Below are positions 52,701-60,861 of a stretch of 64,000 nt of DNA, piece after piece. The stretch's first letter is position 1; every line of letters starts with the position of its first letter. This DNA comes from Pedobacter paludis (lineage in GTDB: Bacteria > Bacteroidota > Bacteroidia > Sphingobacteriales > Sphingobacteriaceae), in assembly GCF_003173575.1 (NCBI RefSeq), contig NZ_QGNY01000002.1, positions 496,001 through 560,000 on the forward strand, written 5' to 3'. The position numbers and the translations under genes were made by a program. The notes beneath the pieces are model-generated. The model saw only the letters and a list, made by a program, of their open reading frames with translations, did no database searches and was not told the origin of the DNA.

Positions 52701-55157
52701 TGTCCAACTACATTTTCTGAAACAACGGTTACTTATTATCCAAACTTAATAAATACCATAACTTCAACCTCTACAACGGTTTGTTCAGGTTCGAACATTT
52801 CCATTGTGGGCAATACGCCAACTGGCGGAAGTGGCACTTATACGTTCCAATGGCAAAGCAGTTCTGATGGAACAACTTGGACTAACATTAATGGCCAAAT
52901 AGGGAAAGATTTGAGTGTGGCAATAACTACATCAACTTTTTATAGAAGAATTGTTAATAGCAGTACCTGTACTTCTAATAGTAATGACATCCAGATTCAA
53001 ACTTTACCGGGATTGGGAAATAATACAATTTCTGCCGATCAAAGCGTTTGTGTGGGTGGTGTAGCTAGTCAAATTACAGGCTCTACGCCAACAGGCGGAA
53101 GTGGAACTTATACCTATCAGTGGCAATCTAGCTTAGATAACGGCACAACTTGGGTAGATGTTAGTGGCGCAACAGGGATTAACTTTACGCCTCCTGCACC
53201 TACGGCAACCGTTTTATATAGACGCTCGGTATCCAGTGGGGCATGTTCCAGCTATTTAAGTAATCAGGTTAAAATCACTTTAAATCCTCCAGCCAGAGCT
53301 GAAATTACCTTTACCTCTGATACAGGATGTCCGCCGTTTATTTTAACTCCGGCAAATGTTAAAGCAACGCCTTATCCCGATAGAAACAATACTTATACTT
53401 GGTTTGCAGATAATGTTCAAATAGGAACAGGCATTACCTTTCCGGGATATACCATTGTAGGAGATAATAAAAGCGTGGTTATAAAACTTGTTGTAACCAG
53501 TAGTTTGGGTTGTATTGGGGCAGAAAGCTCGCATGCCTTCTCCACACAGCAAAGCGTAACGGCCAGTTATACACAATCTGCAACTCAAGGCTGTGGACCG
53601 TTAACGGTTAATTTTACCAATACTTCTAATTCTTTAACCGCTTCTACTTTTAAGTGGGATTTTGGTAATGGAACCACTTCAAACTTAGCTCAACCTCCTG
53701 CTGTAATTTATCAGGCAGATCCAACAGGAAAAGATATTACCTATACCGTTGTTTTAACTGCTGTTACCCCTTGCGGAACTACAACGCAGACTTCAACTGT
53801 ATTTGTTCAGGGAAAAGCAGTGTCTATTTTTAGCCCTGATAAAACCGCCGGATGTTCACCCTTAACGGTTAACTTCAGCAATACCTCGCCAGAAAGTTCG
53901 GGCACAACTTATACTTTCGATTTTAATGATGGTTCGCCACTTGTAACCACTACAGATAGAAGTACCGTGAGCCATTTATTTACTACTTTGGTTGTTCGCG
54001 ATTACGTAATTACCATGACTGCTGAGAATGCCTGTGGTAAAAGCACCTCAAATTATACGCTTCGGGTTTCGCCAAATAACATCACACCAGAATTGGTTGT
54101 AAACGCAAACGAATTGCAGGGTTGTGCGCCACTAACCGTTAATTTTTATAACAATACCAAGGGTGCAAATCGGTTTGTTTACGATTTTGGCGATGGAAGC
54201 GGAACACAGGTAACCAATTCTGCCCCAGAAGTTGTTCAACATGTATTTACAAAAGCAGGTGTGTACACGGTAACTTTATACGCTTCTAATAATTGTTCAA
54301 ACGCACAAACCACCGAAACAATAACTGTTTTGGAGCAACCAACCGTTGGTTTTAGCTCGGATAGAACAGTGGGCTGCGATGGAACTTTGGTGAAATTTAA
54401 AAACACGAGCAAAAACGCAATAGGTTATTTATGGGATTTTGGCGATGGTACAACATCAGCAGAATTTGAACCTCAGCATACATACAAAGGTTCTGGAGTA
54501 AATTATACAGTAACCTTAACATCAACCAATCTTTTGGGCTGTAAAAATAGTGTAACGGTACAAAATTACATCAACATCGTTGCGCCACCGCAGGCTTTTT
54601 TTACGATAAGCCCAGGTAATGAAACATCAATCCCTAACTATACCTTCAGTTTTAAAGATACCAGTTTGGGTGCTGTAAGTTGGGAATGGAGTTTTGGCGA
54701 TGGCTCGGTTTCTACCCTTCAAAATCCCATCCATACTTATGCGGAAGAAGGCGTTTATAATGTAACACTAAAAATCTTGAGCAAGGAAGGCTGTTCGTCA
54801 AACACTTTCCAATCCGTTCGGATTATTGGAGTTCCCGGATACTTAAATCTGCCGAATTCATTTATGCCGGCAAGCGCAAAAAACGAACTTCGAACATTTA
54901 AGGCTAAAGGAAGAGGAATTCAGGAGTGGCGTATGATGATCTTTAACAAATGGGGACAAATGCTTTGGGAAACCACAAAACTAGATGACGGCGCTCCAAT
55001 GGAGGGCTGGGATGGAACTTACAACGGCCAGCCACAACAGCAAGGGGTTTATTATTGGCGAATAGAAGTGAAGTTTATTAATGGAAGTGATTGGAAAGGG
55101 ATGACCTATGATTCATCTCCACCTAGAAAAACAGGCTTAATATATTTAATTAGATGA
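49770..55157 (+). CDS. Giant PKD-repeat surface protein with T9SS type B sorting domain
   Basis: A 1795-residue secreted protein. The N-terminal signal peptide runs through CVALFFGVLFFTSSCFA. The chain is a string of Ig-like/PKD modules; five clear PKD motifs (WDFGNGT, FDFNDGS, YDFGDGS, WDFGDGT, WSFGDGS) lie near residues 1295, 1383, 1470, 1554 and 1639. Two adjacent about 85-residue modules (nt 52770-53290) share TPTGGSGTYT and YRR motifs and look like a recent internal duplication. The last about 110 residues (NSFMPASAKNELRTFKA, MMIFNKWGQMLWET, GWDGTYNGQPQQQGVYYW) form a gliding-motility-type CHU_C domain, which directs secretion by T9SS. It is an adhesin or structural surface protein. Its stop overlaps the PorP/SprF gene. 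Confidence 0.9.
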   Translation: MKTSCRRKWPCVALFFGVLFFTSSCFAQLNITTVDAGPYTPGSTIAAMFSIDPATCITPGNTFQLYLSDASGSFATETLIGTYASFYSTYVNGTIPNGTPGGTGYRVRIKSTTPLMISSTSGPFEIKAGPAVSAKISSAPLLNASNQETFGTCIPSPNKDFFFNDLSTTGSTVTATVTDEINGGAPANLNFASGVPSFKAQLAHYTVFTKAVMPNGTVGTKAYLIVNNPVVTAFATSGNNIVCLPAGFLEFTVTTSGTGGIQNNFPGDIYKINWGDNTTSTYTLCDILNNSDKVRHLYTKSSCGINSTGSSGTVYNVFDVVVSVNNNFCGDVGTAVSTTAKVVVKPVNSFTFGTPGCTATNITFVNTSIVGENPNTNTPGCTPNNVTYNWFVDGVIVKANQPRSYNLVWNFPTHGPHVIRLESNSNGACNADPVEMPICIQDPPKPSFTLPSNTVCAPSILKATDISVIDPICSATNNYNWTVTPAVTFANGTTAASKEPEFNFTVPGNYVVTLSISSASCGNIVSAPQTVVVNASPTAVLSPDVVLCNLATYDFNPTTTGPTKSTLTGSASGAVTPYLWTVTGGSFTFTGGTSATSQYPSIKFNDYVEYTVTVTHTNNCGTATASQKLTFITAPIVNAGPDQTSCFIGAGFTLNGAVTGTTTSQSWVGGLGTFSPDRNTLNATYTPTAAEKSAGSVNLILRAITGLTGPCAQVDDEVVLKIEPNLTITSPAVKTVCTGTAVNYTPISSPAGATYTWTATGSASASGFSTSGSGAITDILTNTDLSADASVTYTITPRLNNCDGVPFTLVVTVKAQSSGGTTSGDVAVCSGTNGGNIGLTGQVGNIIRWERSVDNGISWIPIASTANPYVFSNLTVTTKFRAIVSNGICAEASSTISTVTVNAGTTASNAGANQSLCSGNQVTLNGNNPAPYTGLWTLVSAQTGVTITDPTLYNTTVTGLVPGENYTFRWTITGFATCPTTFSETTVTYYPNLINTITSTSTTVCSGSNISIVGNTPTGGSGTYTFQWQSSSDGTTWTNINGQIGKDLSVAITTSTFYRRIVNSSTCTSNSNDIQIQTLPGLGNNTISADQSVCVGGVASQITGSTPTGGSGTYTYQWQSSLDNGTTWVDVSGATGINFTPPAPTATVLYRRSVSSGACSSYLSNQVKITLNPPARAEITFTSDTGCPPFILTPANVKATPYPDRNNTYTWFADNVQIGTGITFPGYTIVGDNKSVVIKLVVTSSLGCIGAESSHAFSTQQSVTASYTQSATQGCGPLTVNFTNTSNSLTASTFKWDFGNGTTSNLAQPPAVIYQADPTGKDITYTVVLTAVTPCGTTTQTSTVFVQGKAVSIFSPDKTAGCSPLTVNFSNTSPESSGTTYTFDFNDGSPLVTTTDRSTVSHLFTTLVVRDYVITMTAENACGKSTSNYTLRVSPNNITPELVVNANELQGCAPLTVNFYNNTKGANRFVYDFGDGSGTQVTNSAPEVVQHVFTKAGVYTVTLYASNNCSNAQTTETITVLEQPTVGFSSDRTVGCDGTLVKFKNTSKNAIGYLWDFGDGTTSAEFEPQHTYKGSGVNYTVTLTSTNLLGCKNSVTVQNYINIVAPPQAFFTISPGNETSIPNYTFSFKDTSLGAVSWEWSFGDGSVSTLQNPIHTYAEEGVYNVTLKILSKEGCSSNTFQSVRIIGVPGYLNLPNSFMPASAKNELRTFKAKGRGIQEWRMMIFNKWGQMLWETTKLDDGAPMEGWDGTYNGQPQQQGVYYWRIEVKFINGSDWKGMTYDSSPPRKTGLIYLIR

Positions 55158-56176
55158 TGATGAGGAGGATGATAGTATTGATGCTTGTGCTGAGCTTGCC
55201 TTTTGTTTCTTTAGGGCAGGATCATATATTCTCGCAGTTTTACAATGCGCCTATTTATTTAAATCCTGCTTTAACAGGACAATTTGAAGGCGATATTCGG
55301 TTTAATGCCTTATATAGAAATCAATGGACAGGCTTAGCCAGCGATTTTTCTTACATGAGTGCTTCGGCAGATTTAAACCTCCAAAAAATTAACAGTGGTT
55401 TGGGCATAATTTTTAATCGCAGCAGCGAGGGAACCGCTTATTTAACCAAAAACAATGTTGCGGTTAGCTATTCATATATCATTGGTGGCGATGATTTTAC
55501 ATTATCTTTCGGTTTGCAGGGAGGCATTACCAATCAAAAGCTAGACTGGAGTAAACTGGTTTTTGGCGATCAAATAGATCTTAGTCAAGGATATATTCCA
55601 GGCAGTGTATCTGGAGCTGAAAGACCAAGTGTAGACAGTCGATTTTATTTCGATGCAAATGCCGGTGCCAATTTAGTTTATGGTAAATTTATGATTGGTG
55701 CAGGAATGCATCATCTTAATCACCCAGACGAATCTTTAAGTGGTTTTCAATCTAAACTTCCTGTTAGAATTTCCGGAAATTTGAGTTACAAGCTTTCTTT
55801 AATTCCCGATCAGTACGATCGCGATGGAACCTACTTAATTCCTTCTGTGGTGGTTTACAAACAGCAGAATGTAATGTCGTACAGTTTTGGTACACAGTTT
55901 AAATATGCAGGCATTAATGCGGGTATTTGGTACCGTAATGATGGAAATTCTAATGGAAACGATGCAATTGTGTTTTCGGTAATCTTCGATATTTTTAATC
56001 GCAGAACCAATGGCGAAAAATTTAGATTGGGCATCAGTCACGACGCAACAACATCGAAGCTTAACTACACCAACACCAGTGGATCAACAGAAATTGGAGT
56101 AGGTTACGAGAAATATTTTCCAAATAGTTCTAATGGTGGAAGAGCGAATGGCTTAAGATGTTACGATTTTTATTAA
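55154..56176 (+). CDS. PorP/SprF family type IX secretion membrane protein
   Basis: A 340-residue outer-membrane protein with a signal peptide and the family start DHIFSQFYNAPIYLNPALTGQFEGDIRFNALYRNQW; the rest is beta-strand rich, consistent with a barrel. PorP/SprF proteins anchor or help secrete type B T9SS cargo encoded immediately upstream (as SprF does for SprB). The four-base ATGA overlap with the giant gene supports a dedicated pair. Confidence 0.93.
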   Translation: MMMRRMIVLMLVLSLPFVSLGQDHIFSQFYNAPIYLNPALTGQFEGDIRFNALYRNQWTGLASDFSYMSASADLNLQKINSGLGIIFNRSSEGTAYLTKNNVAVSYSYIIGGDDFTLSFGLQGGITNQKLDWSKLVFGDQIDLSQGYIPGSVSGAERPSVDSRFYFDANAGANLVYGKFMIGAGMHHLNHPDESLSGFQSKLPVRISGNLSYKLSLIPDQYDRDGTYLIPSVVVYKQQNVMSYSFGTQFKYAGINAGIWYRNDGNSNGNDAIVFSVIFDIFNRRTNGEKFRLGISHDATTSKLNYTNTSGSTEIGVGYEKYFPNSSNGGRANGLRCYDFY

Positions 56177-56201
56177 TTTGGCTTTGTAAATCGATGCCAA
56201 A

Positions 56202-56861
56202 ATGAACGACCTACTGGATAGCAACCATTTTATCACGCAAAGCGAAGTCAATAAATTTCTTTTAGCCACGCTCCTTTGTGGGTTAATCGGTGCCGAACGC
56301 GAATATAGAAGCAAATCAGCAGGGTTAAAAACCATGATGATGATTGGCTTGGGCGCCACATTATTTACCATTCTTTCCATAAAAATAGGCGCTACAAGTC
56401 AGGATAGAATTGCCTCTAACATTGTTACCGGGATAGGTTTTTTAGGTGCGGGGGTAATTTTTAAAGAAGAAAATAGAGTAAAAGGCTTAACCACGGCCTG
56501 TATTATATGGATTGTTGCAGCCATAGGAATGGCGGTAGGTTCAGGCTTTTATGAACAAGCAATAGGCGTTACCGCAGTTGTACTTTTGGCGCTAATTATT
56601 TTCCCGTTTTTAGAAGAAATTGGCGATCGCCGTTTTACAAAACGTGTTTATCGGATCGTTAAAAAACAGCATGCCCACGGCGATTTACAAAGCTATGAAG
56701 AAGTTTTTAGAGAGAGCAAATTAAAGCCACAAAGGGGTAAACATCAACTGGTAAACAACATCATCACCGGAAATTGGACGGCAACGGGAACGCCAAAAAA
56801 TCATCAAAAATTTGTAGAACGAATGCTGAAGGACAATGAGATTATTGAGTTTGATTTTTAA
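56202..56861 (+). CDS. MgtC/SapB family membrane protein
   Basis: 219 residues. The N-terminal about 140 residues form the MgtC hydrophobic domain (LLATLLCGLIGAEREYRSKSAGLKTMMMIGLGATLFTILS, TGIGFLGAGVIFKEENRVKGLTTACIIW), with a basic cytoplasmic C-terminus. MgtC proteins inhibit F-type ATP synthase during Mg starvation in Salmonella; most relatives are uncharacterised. 25 bases after the PorP/SprF gene, but probably unrelated in function. Its end overlaps the convergent RDD gene by 20 bases. Confidence 0.9.
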   Translation: MNDLLDSNHFITQSEVNKFLLATLLCGLIGAEREYRSKSAGLKTMMMIGLGATLFTILSIKIGATSQDRIASNIVTGIGFLGAGVIFKEENRVKGLTTACIIWIVAAIGMAVGSGFYEQAIGVTAVVLLALIIFPFLEEIGDRRFTKRVYRIVKKQHAHGDLQSYEEVFRESKLKPQRGKHQLVNNIITGNWTATGTPKNHQKFVERMLKDNEIIEFDF

Positions 56862-57339
56862 AAGATCCAAATAAATCTGCACTTTGTTTTTGTAAGGCAA
56901 GTTTTTTTTCATCAATAACCATAGTGTCAGACCATTTATCATGCCACGGAATTGATGGAGTTCCTAACGCAGCAAGCGCATCAAATGGAATTATCCGAAT
57001 TAAGTTTCTAGTAAATGCTTTTTCGAAACTAAGATCACTTCCATCTAAGTTCACAGCCTTGGTTTTGGTGATTAACTTGCCAATCGATTTGCCGTTTAAG
57101 ATGATTTCTGTGAAAGACATCATTACACCATAAAAGATTGTACCAACAATCCTGTCCGTAATTCCATCATCAATTGTATCAATAATTGTTGGGTCAATAA
57201 TCGCAATCACAATTCCAAGGCAGAAAATCAAGAAGTAAATAAAAAGGGTATCAATAATATAATTTGCAAATCTTAATCCCGAAGAGGCTCGGCAATAACG
57301 GTAATCAATTTGTTCGTAAGTTTTAGAATTAAAATCCAT
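56842..57339 (-). CDS. RDD family membrane protein
   Basis: 165 residues. The conserved Arg-Asp of the family is in SGLRFANYIIDTLFIYFLIFCLG (first membrane helix), followed by a second helix and the usual GKSIGKLITKTKAVNLDG loop. RDD proteins are small membrane proteins, some linked to ion exchange; no specific role can be read. Confidence 0.87.
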   Translation of the reverse strand: MDFNSKTYEQIDYRYCRASSGLRFANYIIDTLFIYFLIFCLGIVIAIIDPTIIDTIDDGITDRIVGTIFYGVMMSFTEIILNGKSIGKLITKTKAVNLDGSDLSFEKAFTRNLIRIIPFDALAALGTPSIPWHDKWSDTMVIDEKKLALQKQSADLFGSFKNQTQ

Positions 57340-57423
57340 AAGAGAGCGCTATTTGTTGAAATTAAAGATAAAATATTTTATCCTGACGTAAAAATTAATT
57401 CATATGAAGTTCTAAAACAATCT

Positions 57424-57431
57424 TAGCTTTG
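57424..57431 (+). promoter_or_regulatory. -7 box of the serine dehydratase gene
   Basis: TAGCTTTG, an exact TAnnTTTG match, 17 bases before the ATG at 57449. No clear -33 element. Confidence 0.4.
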
Positions 57432-57448
57432 TATAACTCACTATATTC

Positions 57449-58876
57449 ATGATTAAAGAACAGATTTCGGTTTTCGATATTTTTAAAATAGGCATTGGTC
57501 CATCAAGTTCTCACACACTTGGTCCCTGGAGAGCAGCTCAACAATTTACAGCATCACTTAAAGAAAAAAACCTTTTGGAAGATGTAGAAATGGTGAAAAT
57601 ATTGCTTTATGGTTCGCTTGCCAAAACAGGAAAAGGCCACGGAACCGATGTTGCAATTTTGTTAGGTTTAACCGGTGCCGATCCGGTAACTTTTGATGTT
57701 GATGCGGTTACTCCAACTTTTGAGGGAATCCAAAAGGACAAAAAATTAAACCTTACAGGAAAATTAATTATTGATTTCGATTATAATAACGATTTACTTT
57801 TTCTTTTTGCAGAAAGTCTTCCTTTCCACCCGAATGCGGTGACTTTTCAAGCTTTTTTAAGCAATGGAAAGGCTTTTTCCGAAACCTATTATTCAATTGG
57901 CGGTGGCTTCGTAGTAAAAGAGGGAGAAGATAATAGTCAAAAATCACAAGTTGATTTACCTTTTCCTGTAGAAAAAGCGAAAGAACTTTTGCACTGGTGC
58001 TTATCTACAGGTTTAAAAGTAAGCGAAATCGTAATGGAAAATGAAACTGCCTGGCGACCAGAATCGGTTACCAAAGCAGGCATCCTTCAGCATTTTAATG
58101 TGATGCGGGATTGCATTTATCGCGGTTGCCACACCACAGGCTTTTTGCCCGGAGGATTGGAAGTAGCAAGAAGAGCATTCCCTTTAAATAAACGATTGAT
58201 TGGCAAAAGCGAATATCATGATTATAATTCCTGGGTTGAAGCCATTCGAAATGGCGGAAATGGATTTAATTATATTTTAGATTGGGTGAGTTGCTTTGCT
58301 TTAGCCGTAAACGAAGAAAATGCTTCCTTCGGTAGAGTTGTAACGGCACCAACAAACGGCGCTGCGGGCGTAATTCCGGCAGTGTTGCAATACTTTATTA
58401 CCTTTTGCGATGGCTATTCTGAAGAAAAAATCATTCAGTTTATTGCCTGTGCATCAGAAGTTGGAAGCATTTTCAAAAAAGGCGCAACGATTTCAGCAGC
58501 GATGGGCGGTTGTCAGGCAGAAATTGGCGTTTCTTCTGCAATGGCCGCTGCAGCATTAACAGAATGTTTAGGAGGTTCGCAACGTCAGGTTTTAATGGCA
58601 GCGGAAATCGCCATGGAACATCATTTGGGGTTAACCTGCGACCCGATTGGAGGCTTGGTTCAAATTCCGTGCATCGAACGTAATACAATGGGCGCAATTA
58701 AAGCGATTACAGCAAGTCAGTTGGCGTTACAAAGTAATCCTGATAAAGCAAAGGTAAGTTTAGATGCTGTTGTAAATACCATGTGGGAAACCGCCTTGGA
58801 TATGAATGCAAAATACAAGGAAACTTCAGATGGAGGTTTGGCTACCAATATCCCGATTAGCTTGCCTGAGTGTTAA
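57449..58876 (+). CDS. sdaA: L-serine ammonia-lyase, iron-sulphur-dependent single-chain type
   Basis: Converts L-serine to pyruvate and ammonia using a 4Fe-4S cluster in the cytosol. 475 residues with the fused beta ([21 protein letters not shown]) and alpha domains. Cluster-ligand cysteines lie in [11 protein letters not shown] and [10 protein letters not shown], with another Cys in TECLGG. The very last residue is Cys475 (ISLPEC); in the Legionella enzyme a C-terminal Cys reaches into the active site and ligates the cluster, so the same tail-in-mouth design is likely here. Confidence 0.94.
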   Translation: MIKEQISVFDIFKIGIGPSSSHTLGPWRAAQQFTASLKEKNLLEDVEMVKILLYGSLAKTGKGHGTDVAILLGLTGADPVTFDVDAVTPTFEGIQKDKKLNLTGKLIIDFDYNNDLLFLFAESLPFHPNAVTFQAFLSNGKAFSETYYSIGGGFVVKEGEDNSQKSQVDLPFPVEKAKELLHWCLSTGLKVSEIVMENETAWRPESVTKAGILQHFNVMRDCIYRGCHTTGFLPGGLEVARRAFPLNKRLIGKSEYHDYNSWVEAIRNGGNGFNYILDWVSCFALAVNEENASFGRVVTAPTNGAAGVIPAVLQYFITFCDGYSEEKIIQFIACASEVGSIFKKGATISAAMGGCQAEIGVSSAMAAAALTECLGGSQRQVLMAAEIAMEHHLGLTCDPIGGLVQIPCIERNTMGAIKAITASQLALQSNPDKAKVSLDAVVNTMWETALDMNAKYKETSDGGLATNIPISLPEC

Positions 58877-58915
58877 AACTTCACCACCTAAGACATTTTA
58901 GTTCACTCAAGAAAA

Positions 58916-59232
58916 CCTCACCCTATCAAAGTTGGTGCTTTGGGTAAGGTAGTGCTGTCCCTCTCCTTGAAGAGAGGGATTTAAGGTGTAGTAATTAAAC
59001 CTGGATGTCAAAATATCAGTGTTTAAATTCCCTTTAAATCTTTGTGTTCTTTTGTGTCTTTGTGGTTTAAAAAGCCTCACCCTATGAAAGTGTAGAGGTT
59101 GGGCTAGTTTAATGCTGTCCCTCTCAGAAAAAGAGGGAATTAGGGTGTAGTAATTTAAACCGAATATCAAAACATCTGTGTTTATCCTTTCTTATCTGTG
59201 GTTACATTCCCTTAAGTCTTTGTGGTAATAAC
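58916..59232. repeat. Tandem pair of about 159-bp degenerate repeats
   Basis: Copy 1 starts CCTCACCCTAT at 58916 and copy 2 at 59075. Both contain a GTCCCTCTC...GAGAGGGA-type hairpin, GGTGTAGTAATT and an end like GTCTTTGTGGT. Similar CTTTGTGGT text is also seen near 62573-62582. They fill most of the gap between the serine dehydratase gene and the AEC transporter gene (58877-59316); the rest holds nothing I recognise. Confidence 0.7.
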
Positions 59233-59316
59233 CTGCTTCCAGCTTATATTTCCTTAAATGTCTTATATGGTAAAAGCTTTGTTCTTTGTGAAAACTTTGC
59301 GCCTTTGAGGTTAAAC

Positions 59317-60228
59317 CTAAACCAAGCCCGAATAATTCAGCACCAACCACCAAATTCCCGTTGTAATAAACGACAATAAAATCCCTATCCCAACCACCAG
59401 ATTAGAAACTTTTGGATTTAAATTATATTGGTCGGCGACTACACCCGCGGTTAGTAAAGTCGGCATGGCCATTTCGAAAATCGTTATTTTGGTTATCATT
59501 CCGTTCATCCCTAAAAGTAAAGCGAAAACTAAAACAGAAAGCGGAGCTAAAATCAACTTGTATAATAAAGCAAAGCTGATGTGTTTTATTTCACTGAACC
59601 AACCGCCGAATTTCAGTTGCAAGCCAATAGAAAACAAGGCCAGCGGCCCAACAGTTCCTGCCAGTTTATCGAACAGCACATCCAACGATGATAAATCTAA
59701 ATATCGTGGTAAAATCAAAGCCAAAACACAACCAATCAAGGGCGGGAAAGTCAATACCTTTTTAAGCACAAGTTTAGCGCTTAATTTCTGCTGTTGCGAT
59801 GAACGAATAGCCACAATAATTCCGATTGTAGATAGCAAAGTAAAAGTAACCTGGTCGCAGATTATCGCAATCGCCAATTCCTTTTCACTAAAGTAGGCAA
59901 TGATTAACGGGAAACCGATAAACGACGTATTACTTAACGAACTCACTAGTTTCAATCCGCCCGAAGTTGCCCTACTAAGTTTTGGAAACCTCGAATAAAT
60001 GGTGATAAAGAGCCAACCCAGCATCCAAACACAAATCGGTGCCAGAGCTGGAAAAAGTAAATCTTTTGTCCAGGTAATGTGCGGAAGATATTTAAATGAA
60101 ACTGCAGGAAGTGCGATGTAGATTATCCAGGCGTTGATGCCTTTGTGTGCATCTTTTGGTAAACTTTTACTTTTGCGAAAGAGAATTCCCGCAAGGATAC
60201 ACAGCCCGATTAAAATGAAATTTGCCAT
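59317..60228 (-). CDS. AEC family permease (auxin efflux carrier-like)
   Basis: 303 residues with about ten hydrophobic helices in the AEC fold (FILIGLCILAGILFRK at the N-terminus, NTSFIGFPLIIAYFSEKELA, MAMPTLLTAGVVADQYN). Bacterial members move malate, malonate or other organic anions; substrate unknown. ATG 60228 is chosen over a TTG 12 bases upstream because it gives the canonical hydrophobic start. Confidence 0.87.
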   Translation of the reverse strand: MANFILIGLCILAGILFRKSKSLPKDAHKGINAWIIYIALPAVSFKYLPHITWTKDLLFPALAPICVWMLGWLFITIYSRFPKLSRATSGGLKLVSSLSNTSFIGFPLIIAYFSEKELAIAIICDQVTFTLLSTIGIIVAIRSSQQQKLSAKLVLKKVLTFPPLIGCVLALILPRYLDLSSLDVLFDKLAGTVGPLALFSIGLQLKFGGWFSEIKHISFALLYKLILAPLSVLVFALLLGMNGMITKITIFEMAMPTLLTAGVVADQYNLNPKVSNLVVGIGILLSFITTGIWWLVLNYSGLV

Positions 60229-60259
60229 TGAATACGGCAAAGATAGCGATAAAAGAAAA

Positions 60260-60292
60260 ACGCCAATAAGAATTAATCCTATTGGCGTTTCA
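60260..60292 (-). terminator. Terminator of dps
   Basis: AAACGCCAATA and TATTGGCGTTT form an 11-bp stem 15 bases past the dps stop on the minus strand, followed on that strand by further T residues. Confidence 0.82.
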
Positions 60293-60307
60293 GAAAAGAA
60301 AATTATT

Positions 60308-60778
60308 TTATAAATGCGCCCTTAAAATCCAGGCCATTTCTTCGTGTTCTTCCATTAAACCTGTTAAGTAATCGCTGGTTCCCGCATCGCCATATTCATC
60401 GGCAATCGGATTGATGTTTCCTCTGATGAATTCGATAACGGTTTCATGGTCGGCCAATAAATCCTTAATGTAGCCAAGACTATCATTTTTTCTTTCGCTG
60501 TATTCTGTTAAATGGGTTAAAGCCAAAAAGTTTTTAAGGGTAGCAGGAGCGTAGTGTCCAATCTTGCGGATTCGCTCGGCAACGCTATCAATAAATCCCT
60601 CAAGCAAACCATACTGCTCTTCGAAAAACTTATGTTTAGATAAAAAATCAGGTCCCTCAACATTCCAGTGAGCGTTGCGGGTTTTGGTATATAAAACATA
60701 TTCATCGGCCAATAATTTAGCCAATTGTTCTGAAACTGCTTGCCTGTTTTTAGCGGTAATTCCAATTTTTGCTTCCAT
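60308..60778 (-). CDS. dps: Dps family ferritin-like DNA-protecting protein
   Basis: A 156-residue four-helix protein that oxidises and stores iron in 12-mers and protects DNA under oxidative or starvation stress. The ferroxidase-site motifs are visible: KTRNAHWNVEGPDF (His) and HKFFEEQYGLLEGFIDSVAERIRKIG (Asp/Glu). Monocistronic, with its own terminator. Confidence 0.94.
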   Translation of the reverse strand: MEAKIGITAKNRQAVSEQLAKLLADEYVLYTKTRNAHWNVEGPDFLSKHKFFEEQYGLLEGFIDSVAERIRKIGHYAPATLKNFLALTHLTEYSERKNDSLGYIKDLLADHETVIEFIRGNINPIADEYGDAGTSDYLTGLMEEHEEMAWILRAHL

Positions 60779-60861
60779 GTTTGTTTCTATTTTTGATGTA
60801 CTAAATTTACTCTTAATAGTTGTTAAACAAGAAAGCTAATATCATGTTTATGTTAAATAAA

